From the NCBI GenBank assembly GCA_051814705.1, contig JBPWQW010000002.1, positions 62,001 to 126,000 of the forward strand: a DNA stretch of 64,000 nucleotides, given 5' to 3'. The notes beneath the pieces are model-generated. The model was not told the origin of the DNA. It worked only from the letters and a program-made list of their open reading frames with translations, and made no database searches. The DNA comes from Geojedonia sp051814705. Lineage in GTDB: Bacteria > Bacteroidota > Bacteroidia > Flavobacteriales > Flavobacteriaceae. Below, piece by piece: positions 45,105 to 53,152 of this stretch (the stretch's first letter is position 1; every line of letters begins with the position of its first letter). A program made the position numbers and the translations under genes.

Positions 45105-46058
45105 TTATTTATTATTTAATTCTACTTGCTTCGCTCTATTTTCAATTAATGCTATTAGATTGCTTTTGTTTTCTTCACTTAAAAAGCTGCAGTCAATTAA
45201 TTCTTTCCACTGTTGCATACCTTTTTTAATACGATTCCATAAGTTATCAATCGCCTTTGCAGGAATTTGTGACTTGGTCATTGCTTCGTTAAAATCTAGG
45301 CGATTAATTTTACGCTTTTTTCCGTTGAGGTTTAGTGCTAATTCTTCCTGATCTTCTGGAACTAATAATTTAACCGCTACCATATCATATGCTGGTGCCA
45401 ACGCATAGTGTTTGTTGTTTTTTGCTATTAGTGAAAAGTTTTTTAAATGCATATCGTTGTTTCCAATAAGGAAAGAAACAATAACTTGCTCATAAAATTT
45501 TACAGCATCCAGTAATGGGTTTTGTGCATAGGTTAAAACGCCCTTTGCAATTTGTTCATAAGAACCACGATATTTATGTTCTGTGAGTCGCTCTGTGAAT
45601 TGGCATGCATCTTCCATTGGGTACTTTTCGTTATTGGCTGAACGATCTATACGTTTTGTTAAATAGGCCAAAGCACCATCTTTTAATGGTATTAATAAAA
45701 ATGGCACTGTTGTTATACCACAAGCTTGTGCTAATAACATGGATAACGCTTCAATTTCTGGCATTTGTGGATACACATGAAATGGTGGTTTTAAAATGTA
45801 TCTACCACGTAAAGCGCCTACAATGGTTAACCTATTTTGAGCATTTTCTTGAGTGAAACCTAATGATAATTTTGGTTGTACGCCTGTAACAATAATGCGT
45901 TGTACTACGTTTTCTTTTGCCAGCGCTTCGATTTGTGACAGCTTATACTCTAATTCTAGTACTGGAGTGTCTTCTTGCCAGAATGCTGTAAGGCAGTTTT
46001 GATGGTAGTTTATTTCACCATCTTCTAGTTTTTTATGACATGCTAAACAGTAGTTCAT
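45105..46058 (-). CDS. hipT: HipT-like Ser/Thr kinase toxin
   Basis: 317 residues of the HipA C-terminal kinase fold. It opens with a Cys/His cluster (Cys 4, Cys 7, His 19, Cys 22) typical of Bacteroidota members and perhaps a small zinc knuckle. Kinase motifs: GVQPKLSLG near residue 60 (ATP loop), the catalytic GNNDMHLKN with Asp 202 and Asn 207, and the metal-binding Asp 225 in APAYDMV. E. coli HipT phosphorylates tryptophanyl-tRNA synthetase and HipA glutamyl-tRNA synthetase; the target here is unknown. It overlaps the hipS-like gene by 4 bp. Confidence 0.88.
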   Translation of the reverse strand: MNYCLACHKKLEDGEINYHQNCLTAFWQEDTPVLELEYKLSQIEALAKENVVQRIIVTGVQPKLSLGFTQENAQNRLTIVGALRGRYILKPPFHVYPQMPEIEALSMLLAQACGITTVPFLLIPLKDGALAYLTKRIDRSANNEKYPMEDACQFTERLTEHKYRGSYEQIAKGVLTYAQNPLLDAVKFYEQVIVSFLIGNNDMHLKNFSLIAKNNKHYALAPAYDMVAVKLLVPEDQEELALNLNGKKRKINRLDFNEAMTKSQIPAKAIDNLWNRIKKGMQQWKELIDCSFLSEENKSNLIALIENRAKQVELNNK

Positions 46059-46372
46059 ACTTTCTCTATAATGCTAATATTGCCAATAGAATCTCTACAC
46101 GTGGTTAATAATAAGCCCATGCGATCTCTTGGATTTATTTTCCAATTTTTATGTACGAGGTCTAATAACCAACCTTCCGGAATTAAACCATCAAAAAAAG
46201 GGAAGAGAAACTCTGCATTAAACTCTTCTTTCTGTAATGGTAAGGTCAAACTCACTGCTAATGAACTTTCATTTTCTAGATATGCTTTGTCATACTTGAA
46301 ATTATAGCCATTATCGTCCTCGGTTAAGATACCAGCTAACGTTTTATTTACCCAGATTTCTCCTTGTCTCAT
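46055..46372 (-). CDS. hipS: HipS-like antitoxin (HipA N1 domain)
   Basis: 105 residues matching the HipA N-terminal subdomain alone (FFDGLIPEGW and DRMGLLLTTCRDSIGNI). In the three-gene HipBST systems this piece is a separate protein and serves as the antitoxin that neutralises HipT. It overlaps the HTH gene by 29 bp and the kinase gene by 4 bp, so the three are translationally coupled. A split hipA created by mutation is unlikely since both parts have good ends. Confidence 0.85.
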   Translation of the reverse strand: MRQGEIWVNKTLAGILTEDDNGYNFKYDKAYLENESSLAVSLTLPLQKEEFNAEFLFPFFDGLIPEGWLLDLVHKNWKINPRDRMGLLLTTCRDSIGNISIIEKV

Positions 46373-46583
46373 CGCTTATAGGTGTTGGTGTTAGTGTATG
46401 TCCAAAAAATAATAGTACCTGATTTACTTTATCGGTCATTACATTTGGTTTTCCCTGTTCGAGTTCCCGTACAAAGCGCAAGCCTACACCTGTAAAGTCT
46501 GATAATTCTACTTGTGTTAGATTTGCTTTTTTGCGTCTATCCCTTACAAATTGGGCTATTGTATGTTCTCTATCCCATTTCAT
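46344..46583 (-). CDS. hipB: HipB-like HTH repressor
   Basis: 79 residues with an XRE/Cro-type helix-turn-helix (KANLTQVELSDFTGVGLRFVRELEQGKP, residues about 18-47). It is the first gene of the operon and probably represses it by binding the three repeated palindromes just upstream. In HipBST systems HipB mainly gives DNA binding and boosts HipS neutralisation rather than being the antitoxin alone. Confidence 0.88.
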   Translation of the reverse strand: MKWDREHTIAQFVRDRRKKANLTQVELSDFTGVGLRFVRELEQGKPNVMTDKVNQVLLFFGHTLTPTPISDETRRNLGK

Positions 46584-46590
46584 TGTATTA

Positions 46591-46684
46591 TACCTTTAAG
46601 GGTACAATATAGTAAAATATTTTATAATTATACCTTAAAGGGTATAAAATATATAAATTTATAATAATTATACCTTATAGGGTG
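46591..46684 (-). promoter_or_regulatory. Three HipB operator-like repeats at 40-bp intervals
   Basis: Near-palindromic 14-mers TACCTTTAAGGGTA (46591-46604), TACCTTAAAGGGTA (46631-46644) and TACCTTATAGGGTG (46671-46684) lie upstream of hipB, each beginning exactly 40 bases after the last. An AT-rich tail (ATAAT on the minus strand) is also repeated. The first copy abuts the hipB start codon region. Equal spacing near four DNA turns would put repressors on the same face. Confidence 0.75.
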
Positions 46685-46689
46685 TAGTG

Positions 46690-47012
46690 TATTGGTTTGT
46701 ATGATTGCTTCGGTTTGTTGTAGACTGTACAGAACTGACAATTCGCGGGGATTTAAAATTCACTTTCGTTTGACTTTTGAATGGGTATTAAAGGCTATGA
46801 GATTAAAATATTCAATTAATCTCTAACTCTATTACCATGGTGAAATTCTAGCTTTGAAGGGGACAGGTTAGTTGTGAGATGTGTTTTACTTTTTTTGCTA
46901 ATGAATAAATCATATCGACTGAAAAAAATTTCTTTCACAACCCTTCATTCATTACCATAGTAATTAAACCAAGATCGCAATCGAAAAAAATAATCGTATA
47001 AATACAGAAAAT
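46690..47012. other. Non-coding stretch between hipB operators and tRNA-Ser
   Basis: About 320 bases with no gene, RNA or repeat that I can support. Composition is AT-rich like the rest. It may be part of an insertion junction at the 3' side of the tRNA, but I found no copy of the tRNA 3' end here. Confidence 0.5.
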
Positions 47013-47013
47013 T

Positions 47014-47054
47014 AAAAACCGTAACATATTTATAAACAAATAGCTACGGTTTTT
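47014..47054 (-). terminator. Terminator for tRNA-Ser
   Basis: AAAAACCGTA (47014-47023) and TACGGTTTTT (47045-47054) form a 10-bp stem with a 21-nt loop just past the tRNA 3' end, with A/T tails on both sides, so it can act as an intrinsic terminator for the minus-strand tRNA. Confidence 0.7.
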
Positions 47055-47058
47055 GTTG

Positions 47059-47143
47059 CGGAGAAAGAGGGATTCGAACCCCCGGAGGTGTGACCCTCAA
47101 CAGTTTTCAAGACTGCCGCATTCGACCGCTCTGCCATTTCTCC
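47059..47143 (-). tRNA. tRNA-Ser (anticodon UGA)
   Basis: 85 nt folding into a class II tRNA: acceptor GGAGAAA/TTTCTCC, D-arm around TGGCAGAGCGGTCGAATGC, anticodon stem CAGTC/GACTG region with loop CTTGAAA (anticodon TGA), a long variable arm (GTTGAGGGTCACACCTCC region) and T-arm GGGGGTTCGAATCCCTC. The long variable arm is the mark of serine tRNAs. The discriminator is G and CCA is not encoded. It reads UCA-family codons. The gene lies on the strand facing the HipBST operon with its 3' end. Confidence 0.95.
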
Positions 47144-47163
47144 AGTATTTTAATTCGCCGTTT

Positions 47164-47202
47164 CATCACGTGAATTGTTTAGTTTAAACAATTCACGTGA
47201 TG
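47164..47202. repeat. Perfect 18-bp inverted repeat in the tRNA-Ser leader
   Basis: CATCACGTGAATTGTTTA, a 3-base spacer, then its exact reverse complement. It lies 21 bases before the tRNA 5' end. There is no T-run, so it is not an ordinary terminator. It could be a leader hairpin, a protein-binding palindrome, or the trace of an element. Confidence 0.85.
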
Positions 47203-47225
47203 TCATTTCACCAATGAATCTTCAG

Positions 47226-47269
47226 CGGGCCTGCCCGCCGAAGGGACGCATTACCGTCCCGAAGGCGGG
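47226..47269. repeat. GC-rich compound hairpin
   Basis: GCGGGC-CT-GCCCGC (47226-47239) overlaps a larger hairpin: CCCGCC / GGCGGG outer stem, a symmetric 3x3 internal loop, GGGACG / CGTCCC inner stem and a 6-nt loop (47234-47269). It is far more GC-rich than its surroundings. Similar GC-rich palindromes occur as dispersed intergenic repeats in flavobacterial genomes, in my recollection, so it may be a REP-like element. Confidence 0.7.
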
Positions 47270-47271
47270 TG

Positions 47272-47279
47272 CAAATATA
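47272..47279 (-). promoter_or_regulatory. Candidate tRNA-Ser promoter (-7 element)
   Basis: TATATTTG on the minus strand is an exact TAnnTTTG match, with TTG about 20 bases further upstream (ACTTGAAAG). It would give a tRNA precursor with a leader of about 120 nt that includes both inverted repeats. Confidence 0.5.
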
Positions 47280-47387
47280 GAACCCTTTTTTATTTCTTTC
47301 AAGTAAAAGAGGTAAATTTTTAAAACAAATACAGCCTTATTATTGAATATATTTATCACATAATCCCCACACTTCAACTTCAAATAG

Positions 47388-47395
47388 TATTTTTG
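47388..47395 (+). promoter_or_regulatory. Candidate -7 element of the nitroreductase gene
   Basis: TATTTTTG matches TAnnTTTG and ends 16 bases before the ATG at 47412. Confidence 0.45.
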
Positions 47396-47411
47396 TATAA
47401 AGTTTAAATTT

Positions 47412-48044
47412 ATGACGACCATTATTGACCATTTAAAATGGCGCTATGCTACCAAAAAGTTTAATCCTACTAAAGTATTAAGCCCTAATAAAATTGATAT
47501 TTTAAAGCAAGCCTTCAATCTTACCGCCACGTCTTTTGGCCTGCAAACCATTACCATGATTATTGTTTCAAATGAAGACTTGAGAAAGGCATTGGTTGCC
47601 CATACATACAACCAAAAACAGGTCTTGGAGGCTTCACATTTGTTGGTGATCTGTATTCAGGATAATATAACTAATAACGATGTGGATAAGCTTTTCAATA
47701 CAACTCAATCCATTAGAAATACTCCTGATCATATTTTGGACCCTTACCGATCAGATTTAAAGAATATGATGCAAAACATGTCGGTTGAAGAGCGTCAAAA
47801 ATGGTCCATTAATCAGGCCTATATTGCACTTGGAAATTTAATGACCGTATGTGCTGTTGAAGGTATTGATTCGTGCCCAATGGAAGGGTTTTCAGCAGAA
47901 GATTACGATCGTATTTTAGATCTTAAGAGTAAAAATTTGAAATCCGCCTTATTGCTTCCTGTAGGCTACAGGGCTGATGACGATATGTTTGCCGATTTTA
48001 AAAAAGTACGTAAAACTGTTGAAGAAAGTACTATAGAATTGTAG
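47412..48044 (+). CDS. Nitroreductase-family NAD(P)H oxidoreductase
   Basis: 210 residues with the flavin-binding pattern of nitroreductases: WRYATKKFNPTKVLS near the N-terminus, TSFGLQTITMIIV near residue 40 and the MEGFSAEDYDRIL segment followed by LLPVGYRADDD. It is an FMN-dependent dimer that reduces nitro compounds or quinones with NAD(P)H, close to the NfsB/dihydropteridine-reductase type. The gene stands alone, 66 bp before an aminotransferase on the same strand. The physiological substrate is unknown. Confidence 0.87.
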   Translation: MTTIIDHLKWRYATKKFNPTKVLSPNKIDILKQAFNLTATSFGLQTITMIIVSNEDLRKALVAHTYNQKQVLEASHLLVICIQDNITNNDVDKLFNTTQSIRNTPDHILDPYRSDLKNMMQNMSVEERQKWSINQAYIALGNLMTVCAVEGIDSCPMEGFSAEDYDRILDLKSKNLKSALLLPVGYRADDDMFADFKKVRKTVEESTIEL

Positions 48045-48110
48045 ATTTGAAAAACTAAATACAGCAGACTAAATATCACAAATTGAAGACTGCCAACTGA
48101 ATACTAAACT

Positions 48111-49307
48111 ATGCCTGGATTTGAATTGTTCGGTGATGCCGAACGCAATGAATTAAAAGATGTTTTGGACAATGGCGTCCTAATGCGTTATGGATTTGAT
48201 GGAATGCGCAATGGCCACTGGAAAGCTAAAGCCCTAGAAATTGAACTTCAAAATACGTTTCAAACTCAATATGCACAACTCGTGTCTAGCGGTACGGCTG
48301 CAGTTTCTGTAGCACTGGCTGCAGCAGGAATTGGGGCTGGAGACGAGGTTATCATGCCAACGTTTACATTTGTCGCTAGTTTTGAAGCCATCATGATGCT
48401 TGGCGCTATTCCAGTATTGGTAGATATTGATGATACTTTGACTCTAGACCCAAAAGCTGTTGAGTCGGCTATCACTCCAAAGACCAAAGCGATTATGGTG
48501 GTTCATATGTGCGGCAGTATGGGTAATATGGATGCATTACTGGACATCTGTTCTAAACATAAATTACGATTAATTGAAGACGCTTGTCAGGCTATAGGTG
48601 GAACGTACCACGGAAAACCATTGGGAAGTATTGGAGATTTAGGCTGTTTTTCTTTCGATTTTGTAAAAACCATAACCTGTGGTGAAGGCGGTGCCGTAAT
48701 GACCAATAAGAAAGACTATTATCTGAATGCCGATCATTTTAGCGATCATGGGCATGACCATATAGGAAATGATAGAGGGGCTGAATCCCATCCTTTTTTA
48801 GGGTATAATTTTAGAATTTCTGAACTCCATGCTGCGGTGGGATTGGCACAAATAAAACGGTTGAAGGAATTTTTAGCCATCCAAAAAAAGAATTACTCAA
48901 TTTTAAGAGAAGCCTTATCTCAAATTCCAGATATTAGCTTTAGAACCGTTCCAGTTGGGGGTGAAGAAAATTATGGGTTTTTGAGTTTCTTTCTTCCAAA
49001 CTTAGACCTTGCCAGAAAAGCATCCATTTCACTTAAATCTGAAGGAGTAGATGGCTGTTTCCATTATTACGACAACAATTGGCATTACATAAGGAAGTGG
49101 GAACATTTAAAGGAATTAAAAACCTTATATCCTGTATCAAAAGAGGTTCAGGAAGGCTTAAAATATCTTCAAACCAAAACATTTACTCAATCCGATAATG
49201 TAATAGGTCGAAATATCTCTTGCCTAATAAAACTGTCCTGGACTGAAGACGAGGTTAAGGCAAGGGCTGAAAAAATGGTAAAAGTGATACAGGCTGTATT
49301 AGACTAA
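48111..49307 (+). CDS. DegT/DnrJ/EryC1/StrS-family aminotransferase
   Basis: 398 residues, PLP-dependent sugar aminotransferase family. PLP Lys 186 lies in FDFVKTITCGEGG, with SGTAAVSVAL near residue 60 and EDACQAIGG near residue 156. Members add an amino group to nucleotide-linked keto-sugars for surface polysaccharides, or act as dehydratases. Here it is not in a visible sugar biosynthesis cluster. Its stop overlaps the convergent ribB stop by 4 bp. Confidence 0.85.
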   Translation: MPGFELFGDAERNELKDVLDNGVLMRYGFDGMRNGHWKAKALEIELQNTFQTQYAQLVSSGTAAVSVALAAAGIGAGDEVIMPTFTFVASFEAIMMLGAIPVLVDIDDTLTLDPKAVESAITPKTKAIMVVHMCGSMGNMDALLDICSKHKLRLIEDACQAIGGTYHGKPLGSIGDLGCFSFDFVKTITCGEGGAVMTNKKDYYLNADHFSDHGHDHIGNDRGAESHPFLGYNFRISELHAAVGLAQIKRLKEFLAIQKKNYSILREALSQIPDISFRTVPVGGEENYGFLSFFLPNLDLARKASISLKSEGVDGCFHYYDNNWHYIRKWEHLKELKTLYPVSKEVQEGLKYLQTKTFTQSDNVIGRNISCLIKLSWTEDEVKARAEKMVKVIQAVLD

Positions 49308-50452
49308 TACTTTACATATTCTATAATCTCCAAGCCATATCCAATCATACCCACACGTTTGGTTTGCTCGCTATTGGAGATCAAACGCAGTTTACGCACA
49401 TTTAGATCATGAAGGATTTGCGCACCAATCCCAAAGTCTTTAGCATCCATGGCAATGCCTGGAGCTTTAATAACATCCTTTTGGTTTTGTTGCTGTTTTA
49501 AGGTTGTCAATCTTTTTAGCAAATCGGTAGAACCATTATGCTGATTGATAAAAATAATGGCACCCTTTCCTTCATCATGGACGACTTTAAACATATCGTC
49601 CAATTTTTCATTGGGATTATTGGTCAGGGTTCCTAAAAGATCATTGTTTACTAAAGTGGAGTTAACTCGTGTAAGGACATGCTCATTGGCTTTCCATGTG
49701 CCTTTGGTTAATGCAATATGAACTTGATTATTTGTGGTTTGTTGATAGGCCCTTAACCTAAATGCACCAAAACGTGTCATGATGTCAAATTCTTCTTTCT
49801 TCTCAATTAAAGAGTCATGTTGCATGCGATAGGCTACCAAATCTTCAATAGAAACCACTTTAAGGTCAAATTTATGAGCGACTTTAAGAAGTTGTGGCAG
49901 GCGTGCCATTGTACCATTTTCGTTCATAATTTCCACGATAACTCCAGCTGGTTTAAGACCAGCCAAACGTGCAAAATCTATAGCCGCTTCAGTATGTCCT
50001 GTCCTACGCAACACACCACCTTCTTTGGCTACCAAAGGGAAAATATGACCAGGTCTTGCTAAATCGTAAGATTTTGTATCAGGATCGACCAGTGCCAATA
50101 CTGTTTTTGCTCGGTCATTTGCCGAAATCCCTGTAGTTACGCCATTTCCTCGTAAGTCCACTGAAACAGTAAATGCTGTTCCAAATAGGTCTGTATTGTT
50201 GCGAACCATCATAGCCAGATCCAAGTCTTTACAGCGGTTTTCGGTAAGTGGTGCACAAATAAGACCGCGGCCATGTGTGGCCATAAAGTTGATCATTTCT
50301 GGGGTCACCTTTTCGGCAGCAGCTATAAAATCGCCTTCATTTTCTCGATCGGTGTCATCAACAACAATGATGACTTTGCCATTTCGAATATCATCAATGG
50401 CTTCTTCAATAGTATGTAATTGAACTTGTTGTTGCAAAGTAGTAGTTGTCAT
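49304..50452 (-). CDS. ribB: 3,4-dihydroxy-2-butanone 4-phosphate synthase with degenerate GTP cyclohydrolase II domain
   Basis: 382 residues. The first 210 are a complete RibB domain: acidic loop DDTDRENEGD near residue 32, GRGLICAPLT near residue 61 and HTEAAIDFARLAG near residue 153, for conversion of ribulose-5-phosphate in riboflavin synthesis. The remainder is related to GTP cyclohydrolase II, but the zinc Cys cluster expected after VLTRVNS is absent (VNNDLLGTL is found instead), so this part is unlikely to open GTP. A separate RibA should exist elsewhere in the genome. A promoter-like element sits 18 bases upstream of ATG 50452. Confidence 0.9.
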   Translation of the reverse strand: MTTTTLQQQVQLHTIEEAIDDIRNGKVIIVVDDTDRENEGDFIAAAEKVTPEMINFMATHGRGLICAPLTENRCKDLDLAMMVRNNTDLFGTAFTVSVDLRGNGVTTGISANDRAKTVLALVDPDTKSYDLARPGHIFPLVAKEGGVLRRTGHTEAAIDFARLAGLKPAGVIVEIMNENGTMARLPQLLKVAHKFDLKVVSIEDLVAYRMQHDSLIEKKEEFDIMTRFGAFRLRAYQQTTNNQVHIALTKGTWKANEHVLTRVNSTLVNNDLLGTLTNNPNEKLDDMFKVVHDEGKGAIIFINQHNGSTDLLKRLTTLKQQQNQKDVIKAPGIAMDAKDFGIGAQILHDLNVRKLRLISNSEQTKRVGMIGYGLEIIEYVKY

Positions 50453-50469
50453 TAGTAAATAATTATTTG

Positions 50470-50477
50470 CAAAGATA
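50470..50477 (-). promoter_or_regulatory. Candidate -7 element of ribB
   Basis: TATCTTTG on the minus strand is an exact TAnnTTTG match, ending 17 bases upstream of the ribB ATG and just beyond the stop codon of the preceding permease gene. It suggests ribB is not solely dependent on read-through. Confidence 0.5.
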
Positions 50478-50481
50478 TGGC

Positions 50482-52464
50482 TTATTTTATATTTTCAGAA
50501 CAACTTATGTTTAAGTCTTCCTTTAACTTATTTTTTATAAAAAAATGCGCTAGCCCATAAAACGGGAGACTTATGGCCATCATAACTGGATGGATCCTTT
50601 TTATTTTGATATTTATAGTGTTATAAAAACTTGAAAGTTTTAGGTTTACTAAAACAAAATAGAAGCTATAAATAAAGAAGGCGATAAAACTTAAATCTCT
50701 TGACGCCGAAGCAAATTCGGGTAGTTTATTGTTTTTAAGCACAAAATGTAAAATTAATAGCGTAAGACCAAAACAATAAAAAATGATTGAAAATTTGGAA
50801 TAATCCATACCGTCTTTGACTATTTTTTTAGAGCTGATAAAGTTGGGGTCGATTGATAATCCCTTTTTAATTAAGTCATCGTTGGTAAGATCTCTGGATA
50901 TTAAAGTATTGTATGCAATGGATTTTACACTGATGTCATAGTTAAGTTCTTTATAATTTTTAATAACATCAATGAGCTTTTCGTTATCAAAATTTATAAA
51001 ATAATTGGGGCCAACCAATCTAAAACCGGAGTCGATATTGCTTTCCGTTTTAATTTTGAGGAATTTTTTGATGGGGTCCAAATAGGTGTCAAATTCGAAT
51101 AAGCCTCTATCATTTGTAGCCCTTCGGGTTAAAAACACACTTAAAGGCAGCATAATTAACGTTGACATCCAAGTAGCAAATACTGAATTGAAAGATCCAT
51201 CTTGTGAACTGTTTTTAGCAAAAATACCTATAAAATGATATGTCAAAAACAACAAAATAGCAATGACAAGCGGAAGGCCAATTCCGCCTTTTCTGATTAG
51301 GGCTCCCAATGGTGCTCCAACAAAAAATAAAATAATACAGGCAATACCCAAAACATATTTTTCATGTAATGAGATTATATGCTTATTCAAATTTTTTGTG
51401 GTAACCGATGCCGACATTTTTTTAGTAGTCAAAATTTGACTAGAACTACTGGCTGTATTTGAGGCTAAATTGAGAAGCTGAATTTTGGTCTTCGTCGGAA
51501 AAAGATCCAAGATTTCACCTTTAAAAATACTGTCTTTTTCAGGTTCTATATTGGAATTTAAATTAACAATTGAGGTTCTGCTGTACAGAGTTTTGGAAAG
51601 CTCTTGAAGTTCTTTGCTTTTATTTTCAACAAGGCTGTCAATTGTAAAGCTGAGTTCGCTGGTATTGAGCATGCTAAACCGATTATCATAGCTTTTGTCT
51701 TCCAAATCCACATTATTTAAGCCTTCTAAATCCACATTAATAATATACTCTTTAAAGGCGCTTTTTGCATAGGGCCTTTTTATGGCCTCTTTAGGATTAT
51801 TGGTTAAAATTTCATCATAATAATTGCCATCATATAAAACCAATTGTAAAATATTGGAATTTTCACTACTGATTAATTCACCAGTTTTTGCAGCGATAAC
51901 CACATAATTTCCTGTTCGCTTTGTTTTTTTTTGGTGAATAATCACATCTTTTAAGAATTGACCTCGGTCTCCACTTTTTTCCTCTACTTTGATGTTGTAA
52001 TTTCCAATGTCATTAAATTGTCCCTCTGCAATGGCCATGGCAGGTTGCACTTTGGCAATGTTTTTTCGAAGATTATAAAAATTGAAATTGGCCCATGGAA
52101 TCACATTATTGGAAACTATAAAGGTGACTATTCCTAAAAAGACTATAAAAACACTTAAACTTCGCATGGCACGTTGTAATGAAATTCCAGTGGATTTCAT
52201 TGCGGCAAACTCATAGTTCTCTGCAAAGTTGCCAAACACCATTATCGAGGCCAATAAAATGGTCAAAGGCAATATTAATGGGATTAGGGTAGGAGTAACG
52301 TATATTAAAAATTTGAATATGACTCCAATGGCCAAATCTTTACCGGCAAGTTCACTAATATAAAGCCATACCGATTGTAAAATAAAAATGAACATGAGTA
52401 TGATAAATACACTCAAAAACGTTTTTAAGTAGGTCGTTAATATGTACCTATCCAGTATTTTCAT
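50482..52464 (-). CDS. LptF/LptG-family permease
   Basis: 660 residues. N-terminal membrane part with LDRYILTTYLKTFL and the EFAAMKSTGISLQRAM coupling helix near residue 83, a periplasmic beta-jellyroll-like region (residues about 120-340), and further membrane segments near 375-440. Then comes a C-terminal extension of about 200 residues with more hydrophobic segments near 560-640, which is longer than enterobacterial LptF or LptG (about 360). With LptB, members extract lipopolysaccharide from the inner membrane. The gene lies 14 bp behind lolA-like, so envelope genes are grouped. Confidence 0.87.
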   Translation of the reverse strand: MKILDRYILTTYLKTFLSVFIILMFIFILQSVWLYISELAGKDLAIGVIFKFLIYVTPTLIPLILPLTILLASIMVFGNFAENYEFAAMKSTGISLQRAMRSLSVFIVFLGIVTFIVSNNVIPWANFNFYNLRKNIAKVQPAMAIAEGQFNDIGNYNIKVEEKSGDRGQFLKDVIIHQKKTKRTGNYVVIAAKTGELISSENSNILQLVLYDGNYYDEILTNNPKEAIKRPYAKSAFKEYIINVDLEGLNNVDLEDKSYDNRFSMLNTSELSFTIDSLVENKSKELQELSKTLYSRTSIVNLNSNIEPEKDSIFKGEILDLFPTKTKIQLLNLASNTASSSSQILTTKKMSASVTTKNLNKHIISLHEKYVLGIACIILFFVGAPLGALIRKGGIGLPLVIAILLFLTYHFIGIFAKNSSQDGSFNSVFATWMSTLIMLPLSVFLTRRATNDRGLFEFDTYLDPIKKFLKIKTESNIDSGFRLVGPNYFINFDNEKLIDVIKNYKELNYDISVKSIAYNTLISRDLTNDDLIKKGLSIDPNFISSKKIVKDGMDYSKFSIIFYCFGLTLLILHFVLKNNKLPEFASASRDLSFIAFFIYSFYFVLVNLKLSSFYNTINIKIKRIHPVMMAISLPFYGLAHFFIKNKLKEDLNISCSENIK

Positions 52465-52478
52465 TTAGCTTACTTGAC

Positions 52479-53129
52479 CTAATCTAATTTGTTGATGTAG
52501 TAGTTTTTGTACTTGCTCTTATCAAATTTAAATAAGGATCTTGAAATGGGTTCGTTGGTTTTTAAAGAATTAACGGTGAGCGTTGTTTTGGTTCCATTTT
52601 TACCTATCTCAATCAGATTGTAAATGTGTTTGGTCTTGGCATCAATGCCCAACAGAACCTGTTTTATTTCTGAATTGGTGTCGATAGGATTCAATTTTAC
52701 ATATTGAATTTTTCTACCATTTACATCCTGAATAATGTCCATAGCGTAAGTGTACCCTTCTTTATAAAATGATAACATTTTACTTGGTGACACGGTATTT
52801 TCATCTTCAGTATTTTCAGATGAAATGGTGACCTCTTCATCTTCAGGGTTAATAGTGTAAAGTGATTTTCCGTCAAAAATCCGGGTAACTCCCAAAACAT
52901 TCAGAATGTATTTATCGCCTTCAATGGTTACATCGCCCCGTGTAACTTGGTTGATGTCTTCGCTGGAATTTTGCAAAGCATACTTAAAGTCGATGGAAAT
53001 ATTGTCATAGCTTTTTACTTTAGCATTTACTTCATTTAATAAGGCTCTAGCCTTTTCGGCATCTTGTGAATAACTTTGAAATGCCACGAAAAAAAGAGTG
53101 ATAATCAATATATTTTTCATTGTTTTCAT
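52479..53129 (-). CDS. LolA-like outer-membrane lipoprotein carrier
   Basis: 216 residues with a signal peptide (MKNILIITLFFVAFQSYSQ; start either 53129 or 53120). The body has the LolA-type open beta-barrel pattern with segments such as NVLGVTRIFDGKSLYTI and 'IQYVKLNPID'. It should ferry lipoproteins across the periplasm or act as a related lipid-binding carrier. Close packing with the LptF/G gene and ftsK is a common flavobacterial arrangement. Confidence 0.85.
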   Translation of the reverse strand: MKTMKNILIITLFFVAFQSYSQDAEKARALLNEVNAKVKSYDNISIDFKYALQNSSEDINQVTRGDVTIEGDKYILNVLGVTRIFDGKSLYTINPEDEEVTISSENTEDENTVSPSKMLSFYKEGYTYAMDIIQDVNGRKIQYVKLNPIDTNSEIKQVLLGIDAKTKHIYNLIEIGKNGTKTTLTVNSLKTNEPISRSLFKFDKSKYKNYYINKLD

Positions 53130-53152
53130 TTTGTAAATGATAAGTGTTAAAA

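Noticed and set aside
45105..46372. A hipA gene split by frameshift
   Set aside because: The two parts have good starts and stops with a 4-bp coupled overlap, as in genuine HipBST loci.
46690..47143. Attachment-site direct repeat of the tRNA-Ser 3' end
   Set aside because: I looked for a second copy of the tRNA 3' segment on the hipBST side and found none in the window.
47222..47422. 66-codon open frame on the minus strand
   Set aside because: It covers the GC-rich hairpin and the nitroreductase promoter and has no protein-like pattern.
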